Assembly (NCBI GenBank): GCA_002337055.1
Contig: DDFG01000004.1
Coordinates: 562,382 to 626,381 of the forward strand
Source of the DNA: Betaproteobacteria bacterium UBA1934
Lineage (GTDB): Bacteria; Pseudomonadota; Gammaproteobacteria; Burkholderiales; Rhodocyclaceae
Direction: 5' to 3'
DNA: 64,000 nt
The notes under the pieces are model-generated. The model saw only the letters and a list, made by a program, of their open reading frames with translations. It did no database searches and had not been told where the DNA came from. A program made the position numbers and the translations under genes. The first letter of the stretch is position 1, and every line of letters starts with the position of its first letter. This document shows positions 34,504-42,814 of the stretch, one piece after another.

Positions 34504-35592
34504 ATGAAAACTTCTCCGTCCCGCTCGCTTTCCAAATCGCTGCTTGCCTTTGCTTTCGTTGCTACGGCAGGCGTTTCTGTTCCTCAACTCGCTCACGCCG
34601 CGCTCGCAGGTGGCATCTACACGCCTCTAATTACATCAGGCGCGGCTCCGGATTCTCCTGCCGCTCGTGTGGATCCGAACGTCGCAAGTTCGCCCTTCTC
34701 TGGCGTTGTCAGCATCAATATTCGCTACGATGGTCAGTCCTATATCTGCTCGGGCACTCTGGTCAACAAGCGCGACATCATTACCGCCGGCCATTGCGTT
34801 GACACCACCGGCAACGGCACGCTGATCGACATCACCAAGGCCGGAAATGATGTGCGTGCAGTATTCAATGCTGGATCAGGCGCGGGTAGCGCAGTGATTA
34901 CCGCCACCTCCGTCTCAATGAATCCGTTCTATCAGGGTTTCGGCAACTGCCCCTCCGGCGTTCCCGGATTCTGTGTCAATGACGACGTTGCGGTCATCCA
35001 CCTCGGTCAGGACGCCCCGGCCGCCGCCAAGATCTACAAGATCTACACGGCTGACATCAATTCCGGGCAACTGATTACGATGGCTGGCTATGGCACCTCC
35101 GGTGACGGTGTGTCGGGTTACTACGTCAGCCCCAGCTTCCGCGTGAAACGTTCCGGCCAGAACTACATTGATCTGTTCGACACCAATGACGAAGAAGGTT
35201 TTAGCGACGCCAGCCAAAAGGAAGTGTGGTATGCCGACTTTGACGGTGGCGGCCAGGATTCCTTCTGCAATTTCTTCGGTGTCTGCACGCCAGTGCTGCC
35301 GAACGACAAGGAAGCTGGGATCGGTGGTGGCGACTCTGGCGGCCCGTCTTTCTACTACGATGGCAAGGAATACCTGCTGTTTGCCAACAACACCTTTAGC
35401 GGCCGCTGGACCGGCCAAACACCCGGTACGTTCGGCACCTATTTCGGCGGCATCCTGCTGAATTCGTCGCTCGACTACCTCCTCGCGGCCACCGGTGGCG
35501 CCCTCACCACGGTGCCGGAACCCGGTTCCCTGGCGCTGCTGGGTCTGGCGCTGGGCGCCATCCCGCTGGTTCGCCGTAAGAAGCGCGCCTGA
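34504..35592 (+). CDS. Secreted trypsin-like serine protease with PEP-CTERM sorting signal
   Basis: 362 residues. Signal peptide MKTSPSRSLSKSLLAFAFVA... ending at LAHA (about 32). A chymotrypsin-fold catalytic triad is visible: His97 (TAGHC), Asp161 (NDDVAVIHL) and Ser278 (GGGDSGGP). The C-terminus is a PEP-CTERM signal: VPEP (337-340), hydrophobic stretch 341-355, and RRKKR. Such proteins are processed by an exosortase and linked to exopolysaccharide and floc formation; no exosortase gene is in the window. The ATG at 34504 is chosen because the signal peptide starts there and upstream ATG candidates precede or overlap the sigma-54 start region. Confidence 0.88.
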   Translation: MKTSPSRSLSKSLLAFAFVATAGVSVPQLAHAALAGGIYTPLITSGAAPDSPAARVDPNVASSPFSGVVSINIRYDGQSYICSGTLVNKRDIITAGHCVDTTGNGTLIDITKAGNDVRAVFNAGSGAGSAVITATSVSMNPFYQGFGNCPSGVPGFCVNDDVAVIHLGQDAPAAAKIYKIYTADINSGQLITMAGYGTSGDGVSGYYVSPSFRVKRSGQNYIDLFDTNDEEGFSDASQKEVWYADFDGGGQDSFCNFFGVCTPVLPNDKEAGIGGGDSGGPSFYYDGKEYLLFANNTFSGRWTGQTPGTFGTYFGGILLNSSLDYLLAATGGALTTVPEPGSLALLGLALGAIPLVRRKKRA

Positions 35593-35610
35593 GCACTGTT
35601 CATATCCCAC

Positions 35611-35635
35611 AAAGCCACCTTCGGGTGGCTTTTTT
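35611..35635 (+). terminator. Terminator after the PEP-CTERM protease gene
   Basis: Stem AAAGCCACC / GGTGGCTTT with a TTCG-type loop, followed by a T tract; 19 nt after the stop codon. Confidence 0.9.
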
Positions 35636-35669
35636 GTTGGCACATCCCCATAAGCATTTCCGGCTACGT

Positions 35670-35698
35670 TTGCCGAACGTCTGCTAGGGCTGTAGAAT
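35670..35698 (+). promoter_or_regulatory. Predicted promoter of the Mn-riboswitch transcript
   Basis: TTGCCG (35670-35675) and TAGAAT (35693-35698), 17-bp spacer. The start expected near 35705 is at the 5' end of the aptamer, as needed for a riboswitch. Confidence 0.6.
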
Positions 35699-35699
35699 C

Positions 35700-35850
35700 C
35701 GCCCCAGTCATTGGGGAGTAGCCGCCCTGTTTCCGCAACGGGGGTCCGCGTCAACATACTTGGTCGAATGGCCATGGCGCCGACAGCATTCCGCCTGGCC
35801 AGACCTTTGACCATGCCGATCCCGTTTTGGCCGGGGGTCGGCTTGGTCAT
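35700..35850 (+). promoter_or_regulatory. yybP-ykoY manganese riboswitch
   Basis: The class landmarks are all present in order: GGGGAGTAGCC (35713-35723), TCAACATACT (35751-35760), GCCAGACCTTTGACC (35798-35812). These form the two Mn-binding loops. The closing stem pairs CATTGG (35709-35714) with CCATG (35811-35815). The same CCATG can instead pair with CATGG (35848-35852) while GCCGATCCC pairs with GGGGTCGGC (35815-35823 with 35834-35842), giving a readable alternative helix. It precedes a GDT1-type Mn exporter, the textbook partner; ribosome site GGAG at 35868. Confidence 0.9.
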
Positions 35851-35879
35851 GGGGAATCAAACCGGCCGGAGCACACTCC

Positions 35880-36437
35880 ATGGAAGCCTTTCTCATTTCG
35901 ACCGGGATCGTCGCGCTGGCGGAAATCGGCGACAAAACCCAACTCCTCGCCTTCATGCTGGCCGCGAAGTTTCGTCGGCCGCTGCCCATCGTGCTCGGCA
36001 TTCTGGTGGCAACACTTGCCAATCACGGTTTTGCCGGCGCTTTGGGGGTCTGGATAACGACACTCATCGGCGCCGACACGCTGCGTTGGGTACTGGGACT
36101 CTCTTTTATTGCCATGGCCGTGTGGACGTTGATCCCAGACAAACTTGACGACAACGCGGATCAAAGTGCCCGCTTCGGCGTGTTCGGCACCACGCTGATC
36201 GCTTTCTTTTTCGCAGAGATGGGCGACAAGACGCAGGTCGCCACCATCGCGCTCGCCGCCGAATTCCAGGCGCTGCCGGCAGTCGTCACCGGCACAACCC
36301 TGGGCATGATGTTGGCCAACGTACCCGCGGTATTGCTGGGTAACCGCATCGCCGACCGCGTTCCGACTCGGCTCGTACACGGCCTCGCCGCACTCGTGTT
36401 CGCCATATTGGGTGTGATTACACTGATCGGAATCTGA
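35880..36437 (+). CDS. GDT1/TMEM165 (UPF0016) family manganese exporter
   Basis: 185 residues, about six membrane helices, with the duplicated cation motif E-x-G-D-K-T: EIGDKTQ (15-21) and EMGDKTQ (113-119), the defining pair of UPF0016. Bacterial members export manganese and are commonly controlled by yybP-ykoY riboswitches, as here. GGAG lies 9 nt before the ATG. It converges with the LysR gene, whose stop is 9 bp beyond. Confidence 0.92.
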   Translation: MEAFLISTGIVALAEIGDKTQLLAFMLAAKFRRPLPIVLGILVATLANHGFAGALGVWITTLIGADTLRWVLGLSFIAMAVWTLIPDKLDDNADQSARFGVFGTTLIAFFFAEMGDKTQVATIALAAEFQALPAVVTGTTLGMMLANVPAVLLGNRIADRVPTRLVHGLAALVFAILGVITLIGI

Positions 36438-36446
36438 TATCCGGCA

Positions 36447-37352
36447 TCACGCCGTCTGCTCCCAATATGTCGGACGCCCGTAGCGGGTTTTGAGTAGGTC
36501 GATGAATAGGCGCAGGCGAAGCGGCAGGTGACGTCTCTCAGGAAAGATCGCATAGATACCCATGGGCGACGCCTGCCAGGCATCAAGCACGGTGGCGAGG
36601 CGACCTTCCCGCAGGTCCGCGCCAACTTCCCACAACGATCGCCAGGCCAGGCCGCGCCCCTTTAGCGCCCATTCGTGCAGCACGGCGCCATCATTGCATT
36701 CGAACGGTCCGTCAATCTTGGTCACCGCCGCCTGACCGGTCTCAGGATGCCGAAACTGCCATCCACGCTGTTGCCCCAGCACCAGGCAGCGATGCGCCGC
36801 CAGATCGGCGGGTGAATGCGGCACACCATGGCGCACCAGATACGCGGGGCTGGCAACCAGCACGCGCCGCATCTCGCCCAGACGCACGCTGACCAGGCTG
36901 GAATCCGCCAACTCGCCAATCCGCACCGCACAATCAACCCCTTCCTTCAACAAATCAACGAGACGATCCGTCAGATCGAGATGCACGGTCAAACCGGGAT
37001 TGGCCTCCATAAATTCGCCCACCAACGGTGCCACATGGCGCCGTCCGAAACCGGCCGGGGCCGATATCTTGAGGTGGCCGCTGGCGCGAATGCTGCCGAG
37101 TGACACCGCCGCCTCGGCGCTGGCCAACTCGCCCAGAATGCGCTGACAGTCCTCAAGAAACGCCAACCCTTCGGATGTGAGCGAAAGGCGCCGGGTCGTT
37201 CGCTGCACCAGGCGGACACCCAGACGGGCTTCCAGCGCGTCGAGCCGGCGGCCGATGATCGCGGGGGTTACCCCTTCGCTGCGAGCGGCGGCCGAAAGAC
37301 TGCCCTGCGTTGCAGTGGCCACAAAGGAAGTCATCTGCTTGAAGGCATCCAT
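36447..37352 (-). CDS. LysR-family transcriptional regulator
   Basis: 301 residues. The N-terminal winged helix reads MDAFKQMTSFVATATQGSLSAAARSEGVTPAIIGRRLDALEARLGVRLVQRTTRRLSLTSEG in sequence order (helix-turn-helix about 18-40), followed by the periplasmic-binding-like effector domain (HLKISAPAGFGRRHVAPL). Closest in feel to the DsdC/CrgA-type group. It is divergent from aceB, with 107 bp between start codons, so it may control aceB or itself; nothing in the sequence proves this. Confidence 0.93.
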   Translation of the reverse strand: MDAFKQMTSFVATATQGSLSAAARSEGVTPAIIGRRLDALEARLGVRLVQRTTRRLSLTSEGLAFLEDCQRILGELASAEAAVSLGSIRASGHLKISAPAGFGRRHVAPLVGEFMEANPGLTVHLDLTDRLVDLLKEGVDCAVRIGELADSSLVSVRLGEMRRVLVASPAYLVRHGVPHSPADLAAHRCLVLGQQRGWQFRHPETGQAAVTKIDGPFECNDGAVLHEWALKGRGLAWRSLWEVGADLREGRLATVLDAWQASPMGIYAIFPERRHLPLRLRLFIDLLKTRYGRPTYWEQTA

Positions 37353-37362
37353 TTGATACTAA

Positions 37363-37381
37363 TTGTATAAGATGATTTGCA
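37363..37381. promoter_or_regulatory. First TATAAGAT element in the LysR-aceB intergenic region
   Basis: TTGTATAAGATGATTTGCA resembles TATATAAGATATTGCA of the aceA promoter, including the order TATAAGAT then TTGCA. Candidate binding site for the regulator shared by aceA and aceB, or for the LysR protein. Confidence 0.5.
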
Positions 37382-37428
37382 GTTAACGGGGGTTTTATTT
37401 TGCAAAGGTGACGCTAAACTACGTCCAC

Positions 37429-37442
37429 TGTCTTATATAACA
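37429..37442. promoter_or_regulatory. Second TCTTATATAA element before aceB
   Basis: TGTCTTATATAACA shares TGTCTTATATAA with the aceA operator (30873-30884). It lies 17 bp before the aceB ATG, close enough that bound protein would block transcription or the element could itself be part of a promoter. Confidence 0.5.
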
Positions 37443-37459
37443 CTCAACTTGGAGAGATC

Positions 37460-39058
37460 ATGGCCCTCACCCTCCCCGCTGGCGTGCAGATCACTGCGCC
37501 TATCAAGCCCGAGTATGAATCCATACTGACTCACGACGCGCTGGCATTGGTCGCCAAACTGCACCGCGCATTCGAGCCGCGACGCCAGGCTTTGCTGAAC
37601 GCGCGTGTCGCCCGGCAGGCTCGTATCGACGACGGCGAAATGCCCGATTTTCTTCCCGAAACAGCCCACATCCGTGCTGGCGACTGGAAGATTGCCCCCC
37701 TGCCCAAAGCACTGGAGTGTCGCCGCGTCGAGATCACGGGTCCGGTCGAGGCCAAGATGATCATCAATGCCTTCAACTCTGGCGCGGATTCTTACATGAC
37801 CGACTTCGAGGATTCCAATTCTCCGAATTGGGACAACCAGATTCAGGGGCAGATCAACCTCTACAAGGCAATCCGGCGTGAACTCTCGTTCCGGAATGAA
37901 GGCGGCAAGGAATACAAGCTCAACGACCAGATTGCCACGCTTCAGATTCGCCCGCGCGGCTGGCATCTCGACGAAAAGCATGTTCTTGTCGACGGCCAGC
38001 GGGTGGGCGGTGGCATTTTCGATTTTGCGCTGGTTTTTTTCCACAACGCCAAGGAACAAGTGGCGCGCGGCGCCGGCCCCTTCTATTACTTGCCGAAGAT
38101 GGAAAGCCACCTCGAGGCGCGTCTGTGGAACGACATCTTCGTCATGGCCCAGGATCACATCGGCCTGCCGCAAGGCACCATCAAGGCCACCGTACTGATT
38201 GAAACCATCCTCGCCACCTTCGAGATGGAAGAAATCCTCTACGAACTGCGCCAGCACTCGGCCGGACTGAACGCCGGCCGCTGGGATTACATCTTCTCGT
38301 GCATCAAGAAATTCAAGAAAAACAAAGAATTCTGCCTTGCCCAGCGTAGCGCCATCACCATGGAAGTGCCTTTCATGCGCGGCTACGCGCTGGCACTGGT
38401 GCAGGCCTGCCACAAGCGCGGCGCACCTGCGATGGGTGGTATGTCGGCCCTGATCCCGATCAAGAACGATCCGATCGCCAACGAAAAAGCGCTAGCCGGC
38501 ATCCGTCACGACAAAACCCGAGATGCCAACGATGGCTTCGACGGCGGCTGGGTGGCCCACCCGGGCCTTGTACCGATCGCCATGGAAGAATTCAGGAAGG
38601 TGCTGGGAGACAAGCCCAATCAATGGGAAAAGCAGGTTGAAGGGCGCTTCGGCCCGGCGCAATGGCTAGATTTCCAGCCAGGCACGCCGATTACCGAGAC
38701 TGGCCTCAGGAACAACATCAACGTTGGCATCCACTACCTGGGAAGCTGGCTGGCCGGAAACGGTTGCGTGCCCATCCACAACCTGATGGAAGATGCCGCC
38801 ACCGCCGAAATCAGCCGCTCGCAGGTGTGGCAGTGGGTGGTCAGCCCGAAGGGCATTCTGGAAGACGGTCGCAAAGTCACCGTCGATATGGTGCGCCCGA
38901 TGATTGCCGAGGAACTGGCCAAAGTCAAAGCGACGGTTCTTATCCAAGGTGAGGATACCGCCACCTACGACCAAGCCGCAGATATTTTCGACCGCATGTC
39001 GCTGACCCCGGACTATCCTGAATTCCTGACCCTCCCGCTATACGAAGCGATGGCCTGA
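37460..39058 (+). CDS. aceB: Malate synthase A
   Basis: 532 residues, typical of the A isoform. Conserved blocks: GPVEAKMIINAFNSGADSYMTDFEDS, LNDQIATLQIRPRGWHLDEKHV, YLPKMESHLEARLWND, TVLIETILATFEMEEILYEL, and the signature region SLNCGRWDYIFS-like (AGLNAGRWDYIFSCIKKF). It condenses glyoxylate with acetyl-CoA, completing the glyoxylate shunt begun by AceA. TTGGAGAG lies 4 nt before the ATG. A strong terminator follows. Confidence 0.97.
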   Translation: MALTLPAGVQITAPIKPEYESILTHDALALVAKLHRAFEPRRQALLNARVARQARIDDGEMPDFLPETAHIRAGDWKIAPLPKALECRRVEITGPVEAKMIINAFNSGADSYMTDFEDSNSPNWDNQIQGQINLYKAIRRELSFRNEGGKEYKLNDQIATLQIRPRGWHLDEKHVLVDGQRVGGGIFDFALVFFHNAKEQVARGAGPFYYLPKMESHLEARLWNDIFVMAQDHIGLPQGTIKATVLIETILATFEMEEILYELRQHSAGLNAGRWDYIFSCIKKFKKNKEFCLAQRSAITMEVPFMRGYALALVQACHKRGAPAMGGMSALIPIKNDPIANEKALAGIRHDKTRDANDGFDGGWVAHPGLVPIAMEEFRKVLGDKPNQWEKQVEGRFGPAQWLDFQPGTPITETGLRNNINVGIHYLGSWLAGNGCVPIHNLMEDAATAEISRSQVWQWVVSPKGILEDGRKVTVDMVRPMIAEELAKVKATVLIQGEDTATYDQAADIFDRMSLTPDYPEFLTLPLYEAMA

Positions 39059-39076
39059 ATCAGCTGGTCCAAAAAA

Positions 39077-39104
39077 AAACGGCGCCAACCGGCGCCGTTT
39101 TTTA
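39077..39104 (+). terminator. Terminator of aceB
   Basis: Stem AAACGGCGCC / GGCGCCGTTT, loop AACC, followed by TTTA; A-rich on the 5' side, so it may also stop transcription of the convergent pduL. Confidence 0.92.
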
Positions 39105-39118
39105 TTCCATCAAGCAAT

Positions 39119-39748
39119 TCAGGCGCGGGCCTTCAGCATCACCGTGTTGTTGGCCTCGCCCCAACCCAGTTGCTTGATGACTTCGCCCATCGAGCCATTG
39201 CCGACGCCGCAGGCATTGCCTTCGTCAAAATCGATGTGGCACTCGGCAGCATATTTTTCGCTCACGCGGCAGACCACATTCTCGAAAATGATTTCGCGGC
39301 CGGGCGCGCCCGTGCGAATCTTGACCACCTGCTTGTCCACCAACCCCATTTCTTCGGCAGTTTTGGGATCGAGGTGGATATGGCGCATGGCCACAACCAT
39401 GCCTGAATCCTTCTTCACACGACCTTCCGGGCCGACCAGTTCATAGGCAGCGCTACCTGCAAGCTGACCGGATTCTCGCACCGGCACGGCATTCGCGGTC
39501 AGACGGAAAACATCGCTGTGCAGCACTTCCAGTTGCGTTTCCGGACGTGTCGGGCCGAGCACGCGCACGTTCTTGATCGCTCCCTTGTCGCCAACGACGG
39601 TGACGCACTCGGCACAGGCGTACTGGCCAGGCTGCATCAAATCCTTGATCTTGGTAAGCTGATAGCCTTTGCCGAACAGGATTTCGACATCTTCCTGGGA
39701 AAGGTGGATGTGGCGATTGGAAAGATTCACAAGAACGCTGTTTTTCAC
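39119..39748 (-). CDS. pduL: Phosphate propanoyltransferase (PduL-type phosphotransacylase)
   Basis: 209 residues from a GTG preceded by GGAG. The two zinc-binding His motifs are visible: SNRHIHLS (10-17) and AMRHIHLDPKTAE. The two beta-barrel repeats and the ending VMLKAR are standard. No extended N-terminal encapsulation peptide is seen and no microcompartment shell genes are near, so this is the free cytosolic form interconverting acyl-CoA and acyl-phosphate (acetyl or propionyl). An FNR-like box lies 61 bp upstream. Confidence 0.92.
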   Translation of the reverse strand: MKNSVLVNLSNRHIHLSQEDVEILFGKGYQLTKIKDLMQPGQYACAECVTVVGDKGAIKNVRVLGPTRPETQLEVLHSDVFRLTANAVPVRESGQLAGSAAYELVGPEGRVKKDSGMVVAMRHIHLDPKTAEEMGLVDKQVVKIRTGAPGREIIFENVVCRVSEKYAAECHIDFDEGNACGVGNGSMGEVIKQLGWGEANNTVMLKARA

Positions 39749-39809
39749 CTGAGGCTCCGTTGGACTTATGAGGAAGATCCTATTCTCCCATCCGGGAAGT
39801 GTGGCCTTT

Positions 39810-39823
39810 TTGATCTAGTTCAA
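39810..39823. promoter_or_regulatory. FNR/ANR-like box between pduL and the PAS kinase gene
   Basis: TTGAT-CTAG-TTCAA differs from the FNR consensus TTGAT-N4-ATCAA at one base. Its centre is 68 bp before the pduL start codon and 41 bp before the kinase start codon. Could act on either gene. Confidence 0.5.
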
Positions 39824-39857
39824 ACAAACCCGCAATTTTTGTTGCACTCGCAAAATC

Positions 39858-42194
39858 ATGTTTACTGAGTTATTCGGCCGCGCGGTACGTGTCAGATGGC
39901 TCTGGATCGCGCCTTATATGGCCATCGGCGTGTTCGCGCTGAGCATGCTCGGCTTGACCGCCATGTTGCAGCTGCAAGAACGCAGGACGGCCGACGCCGC
40001 CGTCGAAACCGACATCCAGTGGGCCGAGCGGACCATGGAGGCACGCATGATCGGCCACCAGGATTTTCTGGCGGAGCTTGATCGCGAGCTGGAACAGGGG
40101 CGACTGACCCCCACACTCTTCACACAGCGGGCCAGCGCCTATCTATACGAGAACCCCGACATCGTCGCCATCATGCGGATCGACGCCGACGGTCGTATCG
40201 CCTGGCTGGCGCCCGATTCTTCCGGCGTAGCCAAGACGGGTGAGCATTTGTCATCAGTGCGCCAAGTAGCTCTGGAGGCGGCACGCGCCAACGGCCGCTT
40301 CGCATATTCGCCACCGTACTCCAACGGCAAACTGCACCACGCGGTCGATCTCGTTCGCGTAATCCAGCGCGGCGCTCAGCAGGAAGGCGCGCTGATTGCC
40401 GTGCACTCGCTGGAGAATCTGCTGAACGCCACACTGCCCGGCAGTTTCTCGACCAAATATGGCTTGGCGCTGGAAGACGACGCTGGCAACGAGATCATCT
40501 CCAACGCCAACCTCACACCGACCGGCCGTGCGGCGGCCAACGCCTTGCACCTCAGACTACTCGACAGCCGGCTGGGCCTGCGCGTGCTTGCCTATCGCAC
40601 GGGCAGCCCACTACAAGCCTGGCTGCCAAGCGCACTTATCCTTTTTCTCACCTTCTTCACTGCCTGGACTCTTGTCCAATTGCGCCAGCACGCGTTGCGC
40701 CGTGCGCGTGACGAAGCGCAGTTGCGTAGCGACTACGCCTTTCGCCAGGCGATGTCGGAAAGCCTGCTCACCGGCATCCGCGCCATCGACATGGCGGGCA
40801 GGATTACCTACGTCAACAAGGCTTTCTGTCAAATGGTCGGTTGGCAGGAACACGAACTGTTGGGGATGGAACCGCCTTTCCCATATTGGCCGCCGGAAGA
40901 AACCGAACGCTTGCACGGTTTTGTAGCTCGCACCCTGGCTGGAGAGGCCGCACTCGGGCGCTCGGAAACCCGGATCATGCATCGGGACGGCCGACGCCTT
41001 GACGTCAGTGTTTACGTCTCGGCCCTGATCGACGCCAGCGGCAGGCAACTGGGCTGGATGGTGGGCATGAACGACATCACCGAGCAGAAACGCATTCGCG
41101 ATGAACTGCGGCAGGCACAGGAACGTTTTCTGACCGTACTCGATGGCCTCGACTCAGCCGTACATGTGGTCGATGTCGCCAGCGGCGAGATTCTGTTCGC
41201 CAATCGCGCTTTTTGCACGCTCTTCGCCGAAGATGCGGTCGGCAAGACGGTCGCCGCCATCGCTCCTGCCCTTCAACCTCCCGCCGAACGCCTGCTGCGC
41301 GATCCGACGGCGCTGTTGGAACACGAGCTACCCTCGGTGCTATTTGACGATCTGATTGCGGACGATCAACGCTGGTACCGGCTGCACAGTCGCGCCATCC
41401 GCTGGGTCGATGGTCGCACAGTCTGCGTGCAGATCGCCACCGACATCACCGAGCGCAAGAATATCGATGATCTCAACCGGCAACAGCAAAAACGGGTAGA
41501 AGAAACCTCGCGGCTGATCGGCCTCGGTGAAATGGCCTCGTCGCTGGCGCACGAACTGAACCAGCCGCTCGCCGCCATCGCCAATTACACCGCTGGCTGT
41601 GTAAAGCGCATTGAATCCGGGCAGTACCGGCCAGAAGATTTGCTCGGCGCGCTGCACAGAACCTCCGAACAAGCCCAGCGTGCAGGCACCATCATCCAGC
41701 GCATGCGCGACATGGTCCGCAAAAGCGACCCCCAGCTACAACCTCTGGCCCTGACCGAACTGATCGAGGAAACGCTGGCGCTGGGTGAAATCGAAGCACG
41801 CCGGTGGCAAGCAAGACTGGAGATCGATCTCCCGGTAGACTTGCCTAAAGTCATAGTCGACCGCATCATGATCGAACAAGTGCTACTCAATCTGGTGAAA
41901 AACGGCTTGGAGGCCATGCAAACGATTCCCGCCGAGGCGCGCTGTCTACATATTGGTGCCGCCTTGCGCGACGACAGGCAGGTAGAAGTGACGGTCAGCG
42001 ACAACGGAATCGGTTTGCAGGAAAGAGATCTGGAAAAGGTGTTCACGCCTTTCTACACCACCAAACCGGAAGGTCTGGGGATCGGGCTGGCGATCTGCCG
42101 CTCGATTGTCGAATTTCACCAGGGCAGGCTGTGGGCAGAGACGCTCGCCGGTCGGGGTACTGCTTTCAAATTCACACTGCCGCGGGAGATTTGA
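39858..42194 (+). CDS. Membrane sensor histidine kinase with two PAS domains
   Basis: 778 residues. Membrane helices at about 13-36 and 253-272 enclose a large periplasmic sensor domain. PAS1 (about 290-410, DYAFRQAMSESLLTGIRAIDMAGRITYVNKAF) and PAS2 (about 412-530) follow. The phosphoacceptor is His565 in SSLAHELNQPLAAIANYTAG, the subtype seen in DctB/FixL-like kinases; the HATPase has NLVKNGLEAM, DNGIGL and GLGIGLAIC. Its stop overlaps the FixJ-type regulator gene (TTGATG), its evident partner. Confidence 0.92.
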   Translation: MFTELFGRAVRVRWLWIAPYMAIGVFALSMLGLTAMLQLQERRTADAAVETDIQWAERTMEARMIGHQDFLAELDRELEQGRLTPTLFTQRASAYLYENPDIVAIMRIDADGRIAWLAPDSSGVAKTGEHLSSVRQVALEAARANGRFAYSPPYSNGKLHHAVDLVRVIQRGAQQEGALIAVHSLENLLNATLPGSFSTKYGLALEDDAGNEIISNANLTPTGRAAANALHLRLLDSRLGLRVLAYRTGSPLQAWLPSALILFLTFFTAWTLVQLRQHALRRARDEAQLRSDYAFRQAMSESLLTGIRAIDMAGRITYVNKAFCQMVGWQEHELLGMEPPFPYWPPEETERLHGFVARTLAGEAALGRSETRIMHRDGRRLDVSVYVSALIDASGRQLGWMVGMNDITEQKRIRDELRQAQERFLTVLDGLDSAVHVVDVASGEILFANRAFCTLFAEDAVGKTVAAIAPALQPPAERLLRDPTALLEHELPSVLFDDLIADDQRWYRLHSRAIRWVDGRTVCVQIATDITERKNIDDLNRQQQKRVEETSRLIGLGEMASSLAHELNQPLAAIANYTAGCVKRIESGQYRPEDLLGALHRTSEQAQRAGTIIQRMRDMVRKSDPQLQPLALTELIEETLALGEIEARRWQARLEIDLPVDLPKVIVDRIMIEQVLLNLVKNGLEAMQTIPAEARCLHIGAALRDDRQVEVTVSDNGIGLQERDLEKVFTPFYTTKPEGLGIGLAICRSIVEFHQGRLWAETLAGRGTAFKFTLPREI

Positions 42195-42814
42195 TGCAAA
42201 AGGTATTCATCGTCGACGATGACGAGGCAATCCGCGATTCGCTGCGCTGGTTGCTGGAAACCGACCATCTGCGCGTCGAGTGTTTTGCGTCGGCTGAAGA
42301 CTTTCTCGCGGCGCTCGACGCCGCCGATGAAGGGTGTCTGATTCTTGATGTCCGCATGCCGGGCATGAGCGGGCTGGAACTTCACGAGCGGCTGTGCCAG
42401 CAAGGCAACCATCTGCCGGTGATATTCATGACGGGACACGGCGACGTACCCATGGCCGTGGCGGCCATGCAGCGTGGCGCCTGCGATTTTGTGCAGAAGC
42501 CCTTTTCCGACGACGATCTGCTCGCCCGCATCCGGCGAGCTCTCTCGGTAGACAGCCAGCTGGCAGCCCAACGCCGGCGCGACGAAGCCATGCTCGCGAA
42601 CGCCCGGCAGCTGTCGCCACGCGAATACGAAGTCATGCGTCTGGTAGTCGACGGCAAACTCAATAAGCAGATTGCCGACACGCTCAATATCAGCATGAAA
42701 ACGGTTGAAGCGCATCGGGCCCGGGTGATGGAAAAAATGGGGACGCGCTCGCTAGTGGAACTGGTGCGCGTCTGCCTAGCGTTGGAGAGATTATCGTTCA
42801 GGGTGGCGAGCTAG
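42194..42814 (+). CDS. FixJ/NarL-family response regulator
   Basis: 206 residues: receiver with DDD (8-10), phospho-acceptor Asp52 (ILDVRMPGMSG), Thr/Lys switch residues (FMTGHGDVPMAV, QKPFSDDDL), and a LuxR-type helix-turn-helix (LSPREYEVMRLVVDGKLNKQIADTLNISMKTVEAHRARVMEKM). MPGMSGLELHERL and GHGDVPMAV are typical of the FixJ subgroup. Translationally coupled to the kinase; its end overlaps the convergent FapA-type gene by 17 bp. Confidence 0.93.
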   Translation: MQKVFIVDDDEAIRDSLRWLLETDHLRVECFASAEDFLAALDAADEGCLILDVRMPGMSGLELHERLCQQGNHLPVIFMTGHGDVPMAVAAMQRGACDFVQKPFSDDDLLARIRRALSVDSQLAAQRRRDEAMLANARQLSPREYEVMRLVVDGKLNKQIADTLNISMKTVEAHRARVMEKMGTRSLVELVRVCLALERLSFRVAS

